Source: Lepidonotus clava
Lineage: Eukaryota > Annelida > Polychaeta > Phyllodocida > Polynoidae
NCBI GenBank assembly: GCA_936440205.1
Contig: OW387150.1
Location: 33,031,795-33,095,794 of the forward strand
Reading direction: 5' to 3'
DNA length: 64,000 nt
The translations under genes were made by a program, and so were the position numbers. Every line of letters begins with the position of its first letter. The first letter of the stretch is position 1. Of the stretch, positions 22,173-33,006 are shown in pieces. The notes below the pieces were generated by a model. The model was given only the letters and a program-made list of their open reading frames with translations, searched no databases and had not been told where the DNA came from.

Positions 22173-22670
22173 AGAGCATATTACACTACATGCCCGGTCC
22201 CAACGTGACCCAACGTGACCCAACATAAACCATATCACACTATAAAAAATAGGTGTGTTGGTGAAATTTTGCTATATTACACCAACAATAATTCACCAAG
22301 ATGTACAACTCCGACAGGTCCCTCCAGCGTTTTTGTGATATTGTCATTAGCAGTGCCCCCTATGAGTGTCCGTGCAACCAGGTATAACGCGACGTCTATT
22401 TTTGCCATTTTCGTGACGTCATATATAAACAAAGGGTTGTGATGTCACGAAAATGGCAAAAATCGTCGTCGCGTTGTACCTGGTTGCATGGACTCTCATA
22501 GGAGGCACTGCTAACGACAACGTCACTTCAAAACGTAATACACTCATTAATCTTTCCTTTGTACTATCGTTGATTACACTACGTGCTTGGTGCTTTAGTA
22601 CACGTCATCTATTCACTTTGGGGCAAAATGCAAAAACGGGAGGCATCCGACGCATAGTGTAATATGGGCT
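22173..22670. mobile_element. MITE family I, fold-back copy
   Basis: The left end AGAGCATATTACACTACATG and right end GCATAGTGTAATATGGGCT are inverted, with TTA on both sides (22170-22172 and 22671-22673). The core is a long inverted repeat (22335-22526). Confidence 0.85.
22335..22526. repeat. Long inverted repeat, ~85-bp arms
   Basis: The left arm at about 22335-22420 and right arm at 22442-22526 pair with roughly 90% identity across a loop of about 20 bases. Arm landmarks are TTAGCAGTGCC, GCAACCAGGTA, AACGCGACG and GCCATTTTCGTGAC. Open frames on it are by-products. Confidence 0.85.
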
Positions 22671-23178
22671 TTACATGTACCATAATGGGTTAATATCACA
22701 GATGGATAGTAAGTTACAGTTTAATCTTGAAAAGCTGCGTAGGAAATAGAGACCTTGAATAGTATTACACTGTCACAAAATACTTCATTTCCTTGAGAGC
22801 TCCACAGCCTGAGAGAAAAGCTTTAATACTCCTCCTCAACTCGTTTGAAATGTTTCTCATTGGCAACCTTTTTTTCACTGCGAAAGGCATCATTCATTTT
22901 TTTTAAAATTATTTCTTAAACCACTCTCACATAAATGTGATCTTCCGAGTAAGTACAGAGTCATATGCGAACATTAAAATGAATAGTGAATATTTGTTAA
23001 TTGAACATAAGATCTTAGTATATTGCAGGTTAACCAATAATTTTTACAAAATAGTTGACATAATAATTGTAATACGCATGAGGTATGATGGTTAAACAGT
23101 TTTCGCAGGATAAGTAAGGACGTTGACAAAATCAAGCATAATGCTCACCTTACAATTTTCACAGGAGTTACTAGATTA
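22671..23178. other. Unassigned spacer
   Basis: About 500 bp without a recognisable feature, upstream of a LINE fragment. Confidence 0.35.
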
Positions 23179-23472
23179 TCACTGAAATTTCTCAAGTAAA
23201 CTTCTCTTCACACCTTTAAAAATACTTTTAAGGGACATCGTGAATGCTTTGACAGAGTCAGCTTTCTGTAGATCAACCGGAAGATACCGCCAAAGTGTCA
23301 CTGCTCTCCAGTATGGAGAAAGCTTATTCATTTCAGTTCTAGGAGTCTTTTGCTTAAAGACAATAGAATCAGTCTGTCTTGTTGTATATCTATTTCCCTC
23401 AGCCACATATTTTGACAATAAGCTCCGCTTATATATAAGCTGTAGTAACATTATTTCTCCCCTTTTTGTCAT
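23179..23472 (-). pseudogene. LINE reverse transcriptase, C-terminal fragment
   Basis: A 97-codon frame on the minus strand contains RYTTRQTDSIVFKQKTPRTE and SPYWRAVTLWRYLPVDLQKA, then VKAFTMSLKSIF. This is the usual C-terminal signature of jockey/CR1-type non-LTR retrotransposons: R..YR-A-LWN-LP, then a lysine-rich tail. The reverse transcriptase core and endonuclease are missing, so it is a 5'-truncated copy. The tail ends LLEKFQ. No poly(A) is obvious downstream. Confidence 0.65.
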
Positions 23473-23663
23473 TTACCTCTATTGATGTATTATCTTACCT
23501 ATTGATAAATGCATTTAATTGTGAAATACTCCATTGCAAATGGATCGAATGACAAAATGAAATGCGAGAGTTCTGTTATCAATGAAGATAGGAAAACGAA
23601 TGCAAGTGAAATCCTATTCACTTATTTTCAGTCACAAAATGAAATCTCTGATACAAGGAAACT

Positions 23664-23873
23664 GATGTTGTGCTTTTTTAACTACAGTTATGGTCAATGG
23701 CATTCTATGGCTTGTAAAAGTAATATCTGCACATTTCTTTGCAGTTTTGTGTTAGTAGAGAGAAAACTGAGCTCGTACTTTTTAAACTACAGCTATGTTT
23801 TACCTGCTTCAATGTCATTCAATGGCTTTTAAAAGCCATATCTGCATATTACTTTGCAGTTTTGTATTAGTTG
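23664..23873. repeat. Two-unit tandem duplication (~105 bp)
   Basis: Both units contain TTTTTAACTACAG (or TTTTTAAACTACAG), CAATGGC, ATATCTGCA and CTTTGCAGTTTTGT in the same order. The second unit holds a small insertion. Non-coding. Confidence 0.7.
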
Positions 23874-24074
23874 TGAGTTTAGAGTAGGGAGATGTCAAGG
23901 TATTAGAAACAATTGTTAGGAAAATCATTTCAAACACTTTTACCAGTCACCTAATCCATTCCTTTCCAAATGTTGGCCCTTTTAAAGAATGCCTCTTATG
24001 ATCCAATACCTTTATATACACAAGCCTCAGAATGTGCATTATGCTTGTTCTGAGCTGTTAACACATGACCGAAA

Positions 24075-24640
24075 GAGCAATACCTACTAGGCGATTTTAC
24101 TGACACCGGGCAACTCCGGGGCAACTGCATTAGATACAAATCGGCGATCATGATTGCCCAGTGATTTCACGTGGGTATAATGCACATTCTGTGGTCCGTC
24201 ACATAATGGGTCTCGCTGTTGCGAGGGTTGTCCACAACAGCGAGACCCCTCCCTGTTCAACAGCGAGTGTATCCAACTTTGGCTATAACAGCGAGGGTTG
24301 GCACACCCAAATTTTCAACATATCGGGGGGACATTTTGGGGTTGTGATTTTAACATTTCGTTTTCATTACCTGTTAGGTGTGCCCCTCAGCTTTTAAAAT
24401 GTGCAGGAGGCAAGTGGCGGAAATGTATTTCTCAATAAATTAATTGTGTTCAAAGTTTGTACAAAACCATCGCTGTTGCGAGGGTTGGCCAATTGAAAAC
24501 CTTAAGGATATCCCTGTTGCGAGACTTAAATCTAAACCCTCGCTGTACTCTCGCTGTTGCGAGGGTTTGGTTATGCGACGGAGCACTGGGCAATGGGCGA
24601 CAGGATCTGCAGGAAAATTGGTAGTAAAATATTACAATTG
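24075..24640. mobile_element. MITE family E, copy 4, split by a family H element
   Basis: The left part has CAATACCTACTAGGCGATTT and GGGCAACTCCGGGGCAACTG. After the inserted H element, sequence resumes with GGGCAATGGGCGACAGGATC. The right terminus is not clear. Confidence 0.5.
24191..24586. mobile_element. MITE family H, copy 3
   Basis: The left GTGGTCCGTCACATAATGG and right TTATGCGACGGAGCAC are inverted. The word CGCTGTTGCGAGGG or its inverse occurs many times, more than in copies 1 and 2. It is inserted in a family E element. Confidence 0.7.
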
Positions 24641-24734
24641 CTTACAACAAAAGGTTGAGTCCATGTGATCATTTTATCGCAGCAAGGAGACAATTGTCTC
24701 ATCTCTGATCACACAATGAGAGGGTCTTATACGC

Positions 24735-25085
24735 CGTATGCGGGTCTAAATATAGTGCATCGCGCAGTGAAATTTCGCGGAAATCGCGAACGGAGGTTGG
24801 GTGGACGTTTAACATAGGATCCTATGGGAGAAAACATGATATTTCGCTGTAACTTTTGAAATTTCACTCCAATCTTCATGCAGTAAATGAGAAAAAGTTT
24901 GTAATTGATCCCAGGAATGCGATACTAGCCTTCAAATTTTTCGCATTGTATCAATTTTTTGCATAATTGCGAAAATTCGCGTTTTCCCCATAGGCCCCAA
25001 TGCTAAATGTGCTCACTTCAGGAGCCCAGTATTTCACAACGCGATGCGGAAAATGACGCGAATTTCGCTACATACCTCAAACCCG
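24735..25085. repeat. Imperfect palindromic repeat rich in TTTCGC/GCGAAA
   Basis: The left half has GAAATTTCGCGGAAATCGCG and CCTATGGGAGAAAAC. The right half has GCGAAAATTCGCGTTTTCCC, CATAGG and ACGCGAATTTCGC. The arrangement suggests another fold-back MITE; exact ends are not determined. Confidence 0.45.
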
Positions 25086-25427
25086 TTTACTCTGTATACT
25101 GTTGCAACATGTGGAATGCTGTCAACTTGTGATTCTCACTTGTAGTTCCCCAGTCGTGGCACCTTTTCCTGATTTGACAGTAATAAGTTTTGTAGAAAGA
25201 AGTTGTAGAATATCATGAAACAACTTATTCAATATCCAGTAATTTGGTGAAAATCATTTAAAAATCAGACAAGGATTTGCTGAGATGTATAACAAACGTT
25301 TTCAATAACCAGTATCATGGTGAAAACCATTTTTTAATCAGATAAGTATTGGCTGAGACATCTGATGAATGACACGCAAGATGTTTTAAATGTTGAATAT
25401 TCAATCTGTCACAGGTCAATGTGGTCC

Positions 25428-25793
25428 GTGGTCCATCACACAATCTCCTCGCTGTTGTGAGGGTTGTTTCAGCGAGACTACGCCCCGTTCAAAAATTTAA
25501 ACAATACAACCTCTCGCAACAAGACATTTGCTGTTTCAATGGATCCAGCTGTTGATTTGAGGCTGTTCTACTTGACCAATTTTCATTCTGTAAACAGTTA
25601 TGAAAACTAGACATTTAGATCTAAATTTCCTGAAATGTTCAGCCTGGGAAAACTATAAGAATTGGGTGAAAATTGTATTTCGTGTATAACAGCGAGACTT
25701 TGACCAAACCCTCGCCGTGGTTTGCACTGTTGCGAGACCCCTAACTAAGTGCTCGCTGTGCTCTCGCTGTTGTGAGGGTTTGGAGCACAGGAG
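25428..25793. mobile_element. MITE family H, copy 4
   Basis: It includes CTCGCTGTTGTGAGGGTTG, CTGTTCTACTTGACC, GTAAACAGTTATGA, GGGTGAAAATTG and several TGTTGCGAGA words, colinear with copy 1. The ends are worn. Confidence 0.6.
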
Positions 25794-26457
25794 TTCATAA
25801 GTGCATGCCAAATAATTTGTAGTGTCTGTTAGTAAATAGAGGGATTTACTAGGTTTATTGATTTGGCGTTTTGAGACATTGTTCATATCTATGATATGAT
25901 GGTTGGTGGTATTGCATATAATACATAACCTGCTTGTGTTGTACGTTACAGTGAATGTTTTTCGGTTATGTATCAGCTAATCATATCATGTTTTCTGCAT
26001 TGCGAAGAATTAACTAAATTTGATTTTGCTTAGACAACAAGTTTTGACAAAAGTTGACAATGTCTTTAACTTTTGCGTTTCTATCAGTTTTTTTTTGTGA
26101 TCAACACGTTCTTCTGATTTCTGCACTATTTCTCTGAGCATAAGGAAGTCAGTATAAAAAAAAACATCCCTCTCATTCTAGGAAAAGGGATAGGTCCCGT
26201 TTTCAACCCCACAATGCCAAAACCACATTGGAATTAATTAGAGGAGATAAAAAAATATAATCAGAAATTTGATTAAAATATTCCTTTAATCAGTGTGGCC
26301 ACATGCTGTCTTGGCCCCTTTCAACACCACAGCAAGAAGAGCATTGGGCAACTAGAAAAAAGCATAGACTCATTGTTTTTATTGAGTAGGCGCACTTTTG
26401 ACATGGATAAAGGACATCTTTTTCCAGAGTGCTTACGTAGGCCTATACCCAGCGAGC
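25794..26457. other. Unassigned AT-rich stretch
   Basis: About 660 bp. No repeat termini or coding signals are recognised. Confidence 0.35.
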
Positions 26458-26795
26458 TTCCTACGTAACAGAAACGCTCTGCGGCCATACTTTTTTAGTC
26501 CATTTGTTACTTACTAAGATGGCAAGTAACAATTACATTATTGATGGTGAGGCTAAAACCTCACCAAATCAGAATCTTATTACAACATTTTTTGTTGTTG
26601 AGGTTTAGGATGAAACCAAAACAGAACATTAGAAGAACATAACCAGAATTTTGTAAAAATGTCACAGTGCAACATCATGCATATGTCAGTATGTTGCAGC
26701 ATAGTAATTGGGAGTCAAAAACGTAACAAGAACCAAATACAGAACCAACCAGAATGTTGCTGCAACATTATAATAAAGTCGCATCCTCGGCTGGG
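26458..26795 (+). mobile_element. MITE family L, complete copy
   Basis: CCCAGCGAGCTTCCTACGTA at the left, then CATACTTTTTTAGTCCATTT, GATGGTGAGGCTAAAACCTC and ATTGGGAGTCAAAAACG, ending CTCGGCTGGG. The same orientation as copy 1. Confidence 0.8.
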
Positions 26796-26995
26796 TATGT
26801 TCCTGTTTACAGAATACCTTGTAATTGTAGACGTTACATAGGCATTTACTTCTATAGACATCTTTTGTCTGTGTGTATCGGTTTGTGTCTGTTGCTGTGT
26901 CAATATTGAGTATTAGTGTTATCTAATTTGTGTCACCGCCATAGATACCCAGCTCCTAAAATTATGTATAATCTCATGCCTGTATTAACAGATTA

Positions 26996-27270
26996 AAGGG
27001 AACTTTGCACATAAGTACATGATCGTATTTTTTCAATGAAATCAGTGCAGCATGTCATTCACGTCTTGCACTTTTTTTCTCAAGAAAATCAAAATCAAAT
27101 TCCCTATTTGAACACAATTAGGGGAGATTAAAAAACTTGTATTTTATTTCATTTTTGAGGGGAAATCCCCAAATTTGTAACATCACACGGTGAGTAAGCG
27201 GGGAACCCCATGTATCAATAAAGTGCAATCCCCTGCTTTCAAAAATAAATAGAAAGGAAATTGAAGTTAG
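26996..27270. mobile_element. MITE family S, partial copy
   Basis: After TTA at 26993-26995 it begins AAGGGAACTTTGCACATAAG, like the family S left end at 44.6 kb. The interior GGGGAAATCCCC, CATCACACGGTGAGT and GGGGAACCCCATG match the inverse of that copy. The right end is not seen. Confidence 0.5.
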
Positions 27271-28231
27271 GCATCCAATAATTTTATTTAGGCCCATACA
27301 ATTTATTATCAATTGTATTTCTTACCACTCTAAACGGATTCAATAACCTGGTATTCCTATTGTCTTTTGAAAGGGAACTCCCCTTATTATGAGGTAGCAA
27401 GGACCGGACTGAATGCCCTGAATTAAGGGAATTCTGTTTATTACATCGTTAGGATACATATTTGGAGTGAAACAGACAACAATTGGAGTTGTGAACAGTG
27501 GGTTTTGTGTGGTATAAATGAAGAGAAGACTTAAAGGCAGGAGGTGTTGTTGATGTTGTATATATTTCTCTACAGAACCAGGAGTGTAGGCCAAAAGGCC
27601 TACTGCTGATAAGTAGTTACATGTTGACTGTTCAGCTGCTGGACCCAGCGTCCCTTACAGCATACCTGCACCTCTCACCTGACCTCTGGTCAGTGACCTA
27701 ATTACAACTGACCAATCAGGACAGGGGGAGTGTTAACTGTCTAATGACCATAAACTCTATAATGAAGTAATTAATATGCATATATGATATATCTTTTGAT
27801 TATTATAATTTAGACATAAAATATGTATGTTAATAGAAATTATGATATCAATATATTTTATATAATAGATTTGATGAATTATTGTAATTGTTAATGGGAG
27901 GATATGCCATGCCTAAACTTAGGTATGACAGAGTCTTATAAATCTATGTGGGTAAGGAATACAAACAGTTTTTGTCCTGGTGTGATAATTGATACGACTG
28001 CGACTCACAGTTATTTTGAGGCCTAGTTAAATCAAGGCTTTAGATCATGTCATAATGTAGGTTTCAATTGGTCAATCTCACACAGGAAGAAATAAATTGT
28101 GTAATACCTGCCATAATGTAGTGTATTCACATACAAATGTCACAGTAGGTGAAATTTGGATTGTAATCTCTTTGTAACATCTCTTTGTATATGATTTCAA
28201 GGCCCTCTTGGCTACCTTCAAAAATGGACTC
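27271..28231. other. Unassigned stretch
   Basis: About 960 bp with no feature that I can support. Part of it (27.6-27.8 kb) has GACCTCTGGTCAGTGACCTA, faintly like the element at 60.8 kb. Confidence 0.35.
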
Positions 28232-28273
28232 ACCGGGGGACTAAAATCTTAGTCGCCCAAGTGGGGACGCGGC
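28232..28273. mobile_element. MITE family A, partial right end
   Basis: TTAGTCGCCCAAGTGGGGAC followed by GCGGCTTAA matches the right end of the family A copy at 42.4 kb. No left end is seen. Confidence 0.6.
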
Positions 28274-28751
28274 TTAATGGTAACTTAATGGTAACGAATG
28301 GGCTGATTTCCGAAATACAACCAACCGACCTAGACCGTTCTTTTGTTTTTTTCATACAGTTTATTTGTGCAGTAGGCCTCTTTATATGCCTCATATTTCC
28401 ATATTCTAATACCAATTTCCGATGCCATCAGAAAAGCCCAAAAACTTTGACATTAGCATAGGCATTTAATTGAGCCTAAGTTACAGTATAAATCACCAAG
28501 ATAGACTTTTATGAGGCAGACATCCAGGATAGCCCTCGTAAATAAAAGTTTATGGCATGGATGAGAAATTTTGATCTTCAGCCTGGATTGCCATGAATAA
28601 GAATGATACTAGGAGGACATCGGCTATCATAGGCTCTGCATATAGCTGTCCTCCCAGGGTGCTCACGAAAAGAAAAGATTCACAAAAACACGAGCCATGA
28701 AACTTATAAAACTTACAATGAGAAAATGTTGTATCGTTAGATGTATGTATG

Positions 28752-29796
28752 TGTGACGTTCTCTGGTAAGTCGGGGTTGCCGATTCTTACAACAGAGGAA
28801 CGTGGGGGTTGTTCGGGTCTCGGGGCGGACGGGGAATCCGGGCCAAGAACCGAGATGTGTTTCTAGAGTCGTGCCTCGCGCACGAGGGGGGGCTGAGCGA
28901 ATCGGTCGGGAATCGGCACTCGATGTCAACGGAGGACTGCGGGGAAGGGAAATTATGGTAGGGGTACGGGTCGGCCGGGGTTCGTCTCGCTCTATCTCCC
29001 AGACCAGCATTCACCCCGACCGGGCGGTCCACCCCTGAGTTCCGGTCCGCGGGGGCGACGGGCCGACGGTCGCCTATTGTTTGGTAGCGTGGGGCCGAGC
29101 ATGCCGCGCCCTCGTCCCCGCGGACTTCGTTCCTTCGTTCCGTTCCCCATGTCCTCGTGCCATACTACACCTCGGTTTCCGGGACTACTTCGGGCCTTCG
29201 TGCCTTACTCCGTTCCCTCGTTCCTCGTTCTTCGGGCCGTCGGGCCCCTTACCCTGTGTTCCTACTACCTATCTCGAGCTTCGACTGTTTTGTCCTAACT
29301 TCTGGTTAATTACTCTAATCGGCTCATCTTTAGCGGTTGTTTCAGGAAAGAGGACACGTCTGGACACCAGGAGAACTGTTAAAGAACTCTGTTTATTCGG
29401 GCCTCACCGCCCCTTTATATACTATAGAGGTCAGCCCTGATTGGCTGCTTTCGGTCACGTGACCTACAACTGACGTCACTTCCGGTTTATATTTTCCGTT
29501 TCCGGTTTACATTTCACTTCCGGTTTACATATTTCCGGGTTTCGTTCCTTTACATTTTCGTTCCTTACATATTCGTTCTTTACATATTCGCTCCTTACAT
29601 ATTCGTTCTTTACATATTCGTTCCTTACATATTCGTTCTTTACATATTCGTTCTTTTACATATTCGTGCCTCTTTTTCAGGCTTTCTATACTTTCGTTTA
29701 TTATTACATATTCGTTCCTTTACATATATTTCTACTATTACCTTATTTCTATTATTTTGACCTCTATGTATTTTGGATGAATAGCCGTTCATCACA
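28752..29796 (-). mobile_element. Solo LTR, lineage M, copy 1
   Basis: A 1,045-bp unit with ends TGTGA and TCACA, nearly identical to 33074-34126. Read on the minus strand it has LTR layout. TGACGTCA (29471-29478) and a CCAAT box (29440-29444) come first, then a TATATAAAG box (29413-29421), an AATAAA (29392-29397), and GC-rich sequence to the CA end. TATG flanks both sides in a microsatellite. No internal retroviral-type region adjoins it, so it is a solo LTR. It probably belongs to Gypsy or a related group; this is inference. It looks young: about half a dozen substitutions from copy 2 in the alignable part. Confidence 0.85.
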
Positions 29797-29874
29797 TATG
29801 TATACATGTATACATGTATGTATGTATGTATGTATGTATGTATGTATGTATGTATGTATGTATGTATGTATGTA

Positions 29875-29905
<31 letters not shown>

Positions 29906-30030
29906 ATATGTGTATATGTGTGTATGTAGGTATGTGTGTACATACATATGTACGTGTGAATGTATGTGTCTATGTGTCTATGTGTGTATTCATGTATGTA
30001 TGTGTGTGTATGTATGTACGTGTATATTTA
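29797..30030. repeat. (TATG)n microsatellite
   Basis: About 230 bp of ATGT tetranucleotide repeats with TGTG interruptions, starting directly at the LTR edge. Cysteine/methionine/tyrosine/valine open frames across it are artefacts. Confidence 0.95.
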
Positions 30031-30231
30031 TGTCTGATTCTGATGCTTCACCGCTGCATGAATCAGCTGATGGAATAGCTTGGGTGGGAGAAGGGGGTAG
30101 TGTGGTGAGTTAGGGGCATGAGGTGAGGGGGACTACTTTCAATGTGTTTCCTAAATTAAATACATATGTATTCATGATCTTGCATACTGTATACAGCATT
30201 TCAAATGAAATAAAGTTAAAAAAACAATAGC

Positions 30232-30413
30232 ACCCCAGAGGCAGATCCAGGATTTCCAAAAGGAGGCGGTAAACATATAGCCTAAGTACTAAAAATGCAT
30301 ATCTTTGCACACATAAATGCAACATTTTTCCTTCTTACCCTAGTTTAGGGGTCCACCAAAAGAGAGGGTGTCAGGACCCCCTGTACCCCCCTCTGGATCC
30401 GCCCCTGCACAAT
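30232..30413. mobile_element. hAT-like MITE with GGATCC-type ends
   Basis: CAGAGGCAGATCCAGGATTT at the left is mirrored at the right by CTGGATCCGCCCCTG. This resembles widespread animal hAT MITE termini (CAGGGGCGGATCCAG). No clear 8-bp duplication. Related single ends occur near 21429 and 55614. Confidence 0.6.
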
Positions 30414-30435
30414 CTGTTTCTCTTTATTTCTATAA

Positions 30436-30870
30436 AGGCCTGTTTCCACCGAACGACATTATCCTAACGACTATGAACGATTCACAAATCTTTTGTGGTC
30501 CTTAGTAAAATCGTTCAGTGGAAACACAAAACTAGTGATAAAGACATTTGTGAACGACTGCAAACGACATTTGTGAACGATTCACCAACCACCAAATATC
30601 TAACCTGTTTAATATTTCTGGACAACAAATGCCAACGATTTCTTACAACCGCAATTAAAAGCAATTAAATTCATTATTCTCTATGTTTTCTACCTCTAGT
30701 CTTTGGAAATAATCGTCCACGACATCCCAGAATTGTCCAAATATCGTCGTTTAGTGGAAACAACAAATGATTCCATTTTGAATGACAAAAATGAGCAAAG
30801 ATTTTCTTTTTTTAAAGTCGTTCAGGGTCATTAGCAACTATCCATGAAAGTTGTTCAGTGGAAACCCAGA
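30436..30870. mobile_element. MITE family G, copy 1
   Basis: GGCCTGTTTCCACCGAACGA at the left is mirrored by TTCAGTGGAAACCCAG at the right. ACGA(C/T)T and CGTTCAGTGGAAAC words recur inside. Worn relatives lie at 41560-41830 and around 52.5-53.5 kb. Confidence 0.65.
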
Positions 30871-31029
30871 TTCTCTGTTTAGTTGAAAATACTTTTTTTT
30901 GCGAATTTCGAGGCGGGAGACATCACATGAAATGGCTATGTATGAGGCTCAAACATGAAGATGTTCGTGAAGAGGTTGATACTGACAGTGGTACATTGAG
31001 GAGCAAACCTACGCTGTTGACAGTGTGAT

Positions 31030-31086
31030 ATGCATGCATGCATGCATGCATACAAACAAACAAACATACATACATACATACATACA

Positions 31087-31118
<32 letters not shown>

Positions 31119-31350
31119 CATGCATGCATACATACATAGCATACATACATACATACATACATACATACATACATACATGCATACATACATGCATGCATGC
31201 ATACATATATACATACATACATACATACATGCACACACACACACAAAAAAAGACACAGATACATACATACATACATACATACATACATACATACATACAT
31301 TCATACATACATACATACATACCTACATACATTCATACATACAAACATAG
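31030..31350. repeat. (CATA)n / (GCAT)n microsatellite
   Basis: About 320 bp of ACAT, GCAT and ACAA tetranucleotides. The several 80-130 codon open frames here, on both strands, are low-complexity artefacts. Confidence 0.95.
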
Positions 31351-31640
31351 GCATTCAAAAAATAAAAACGGCTGCTTTTCCTTTTCAGTTCCTTTCTTTT
31401 TTTTCAACTTCTAAATTGCTCCACTTTTCTTATGTAAAATAGTGTAAGTGAAACCCCTAAATTCACAACAATTTATCACTTACGATGAACAATTCATCAT
31501 GATTATTCATTATTCATGATCAGTGTGGGTGAAAGCTATGCACAGGCAATCAAATGGTTTGCCTATCTACTAGATTGCAAGTAGAGAAATATATCGCTCA
31601 TTTGTGTCATGCATAGTACATGTTGAACTTTTCCTTCTTA

Positions 31641-32028
31641 AGCCTGGTCCCCACGTGGCGACTAAACCTCGGCGATCAGTGGATTTCACCAGCGACCAAG
31701 GAAGAAATATTGGTCGCTGGGCAACTAACTGATCGCCGGGGTACCAAAAAATTAATCTCCACGTTGGGACGCTCTTGCCATTAAACTAACGGCGACTAGA
31801 GGACCCATACCGTCGCTCTACCCGCCGATTAACTGCACTAGTCGCCGCCGATTAGAGAGAAATATTAAACATGTCAAATATTTCGCCCAGAAACCACGGC
31901 GACTAGTAGTTTGGTTGCCAGACATAACGGCGCCTTTGTGTCCTTAATCGCCGGGCGACCAAGCAGCCGAAAATGACGTTGGTCGCCGTCGATTTTTTCT
32001 AAACTAGTCGCCCTGTGGGGACCAGGCT
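31641..32028. mobile_element. MITE family A, complete copy
   Basis: AGCCTGGTCCCCACGTGGCG at the left is inverted at the right as GTCGCCCTGTGGGGACCAGG plus CT. TTA duplicates lie at 31638-31640 and 32029-32031, a PIF/Harbinger-type signature. The hexamer GGCGAC or its complement occurs seven times in 388 bp, spread over the element. Confidence 0.9.
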
Positions 32029-32384
32029 TTAGATATGTACACTCATGCTATTTCTGTGTATTCCTGACATCACCAAATTGGTATGCCATGGGGACATACC
32101 ATTTAGGTGAATTCCTTACCTCACCAAATTGGGACGTCACTTTGAGATGTACTTTAATCTGCACCAGGCAGGGAAAATGTCTATAATGTATAGCTTTACC
32201 TTGAAACTATATCTAACGATAATTTCTTTACAGCTGATTAAAAAAGTATTATGCTTTAAAGGTACATACATATACTAATATAGTACATAAAGTGAGTGAG
32301 ATCCATGCCCTGTCTTGATAATTTGTAGATGCAAAGGTTATTAGCTATATTCAAGTGTCATATCTAAAAAAACGCCACACTGTC

Positions 32385-32456
32385 CCTCTTCTTTGTCGCT
32401 TATTTTTCCCGATGTTGCATGTCAAATTTAAGAAATGCCCCTGTTGCCATGTCAAT
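32385..32456. repeat. Family Q minisatellite fragment
   Basis: Units of the form CATGTCAAATTTAAGAAATG match the ~30-bp units at 40121 and 61815. It directly precedes a family E element. Confidence 0.5.
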
Positions 32457-32459
32457 TTA

Positions 32460-32691
32460 ATGCCCCATACCCACTAGGATACTCTGGGCTTTGGCGATCG
32501 TATTTTCCCCCTGGTAGCCTGTTAGTATGATATATTGAATTGAACATTTTTGATAAAATCGCCCCACAAATCGTCCAACGATTTACCTGACGGTTCAGAT
32601 CAAACCTTCAAATTGTAATACACTATACTGACAGGTGATCAGGGTAAAATATGATCGCCAAGGTCCAGAGTGTCCTTTTGGGTATGGGGCT
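32460..32691. mobile_element. MITE family E, complete short copy
   Basis: ATGCCCCATACCCACTAGGA at the left is inverted at the right as TTTTGGGTATGGGGCT. TTA lies on both sides (32457-32459 and 32692-32694). TGGCGATCG and GATCGCCA are placed symmetrically inside. Confidence 0.85.
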
Positions 32692-32763
32692 TTAGTGGTC
32701 CACCCCCATCATATGGTGAAGACAACACAGCTAAAGTCACAAAGTGTCATAATGATGACCTTA

Positions 32764-32975
32764 AAGGCCCTATTACACTACACAACATGAGCTACGATAT
32801 GACAATGTCGTAGAGAAATGGCGTATATTAGAGACAAAATTCTTGGTGACACATATGTAACATGCACCAAATTGCCAAATTTTGATAATTATATTGCTGG
32901 TTCATGCAAATTTAACTGTAATATCAACATAATGTGTCAATGTCGCAGCTCAAGTCGTGCAGTGTAATAGGACCT
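32764..32975. mobile_element. MITE family D, complete copy
   Basis: AAGGCCCTATTACACTACAC at the left, CGTGCAGTGTAATAGGACCT at the right. TTA at 32761-32763 and 32976-32978. Subterminal ACATGAGCTACGATATGAC is inverted as GTCGCAGCTCAAGTCG. Confidence 0.8.
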
Positions 32976-33006
32976 TTAGGTCCATAGATGTTTTTCTCAG
33001 ACAATA

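Noticed and set aside
28663-29440. Open frames of 73-119 codons rich in arginine and proline, duplicated at 33066-33762
   Set aside because: They lie inside the two LTR copies, in the GC-rich part, on both strands, with no domain. They are by-products of LTR composition.
30923-31414. Overlapping open frames of 80-129 codons made of MYVC or HTYI repeats on both strands
   Set aside because: They are the translation of tetranucleotide microsatellites, open in several frames at once.
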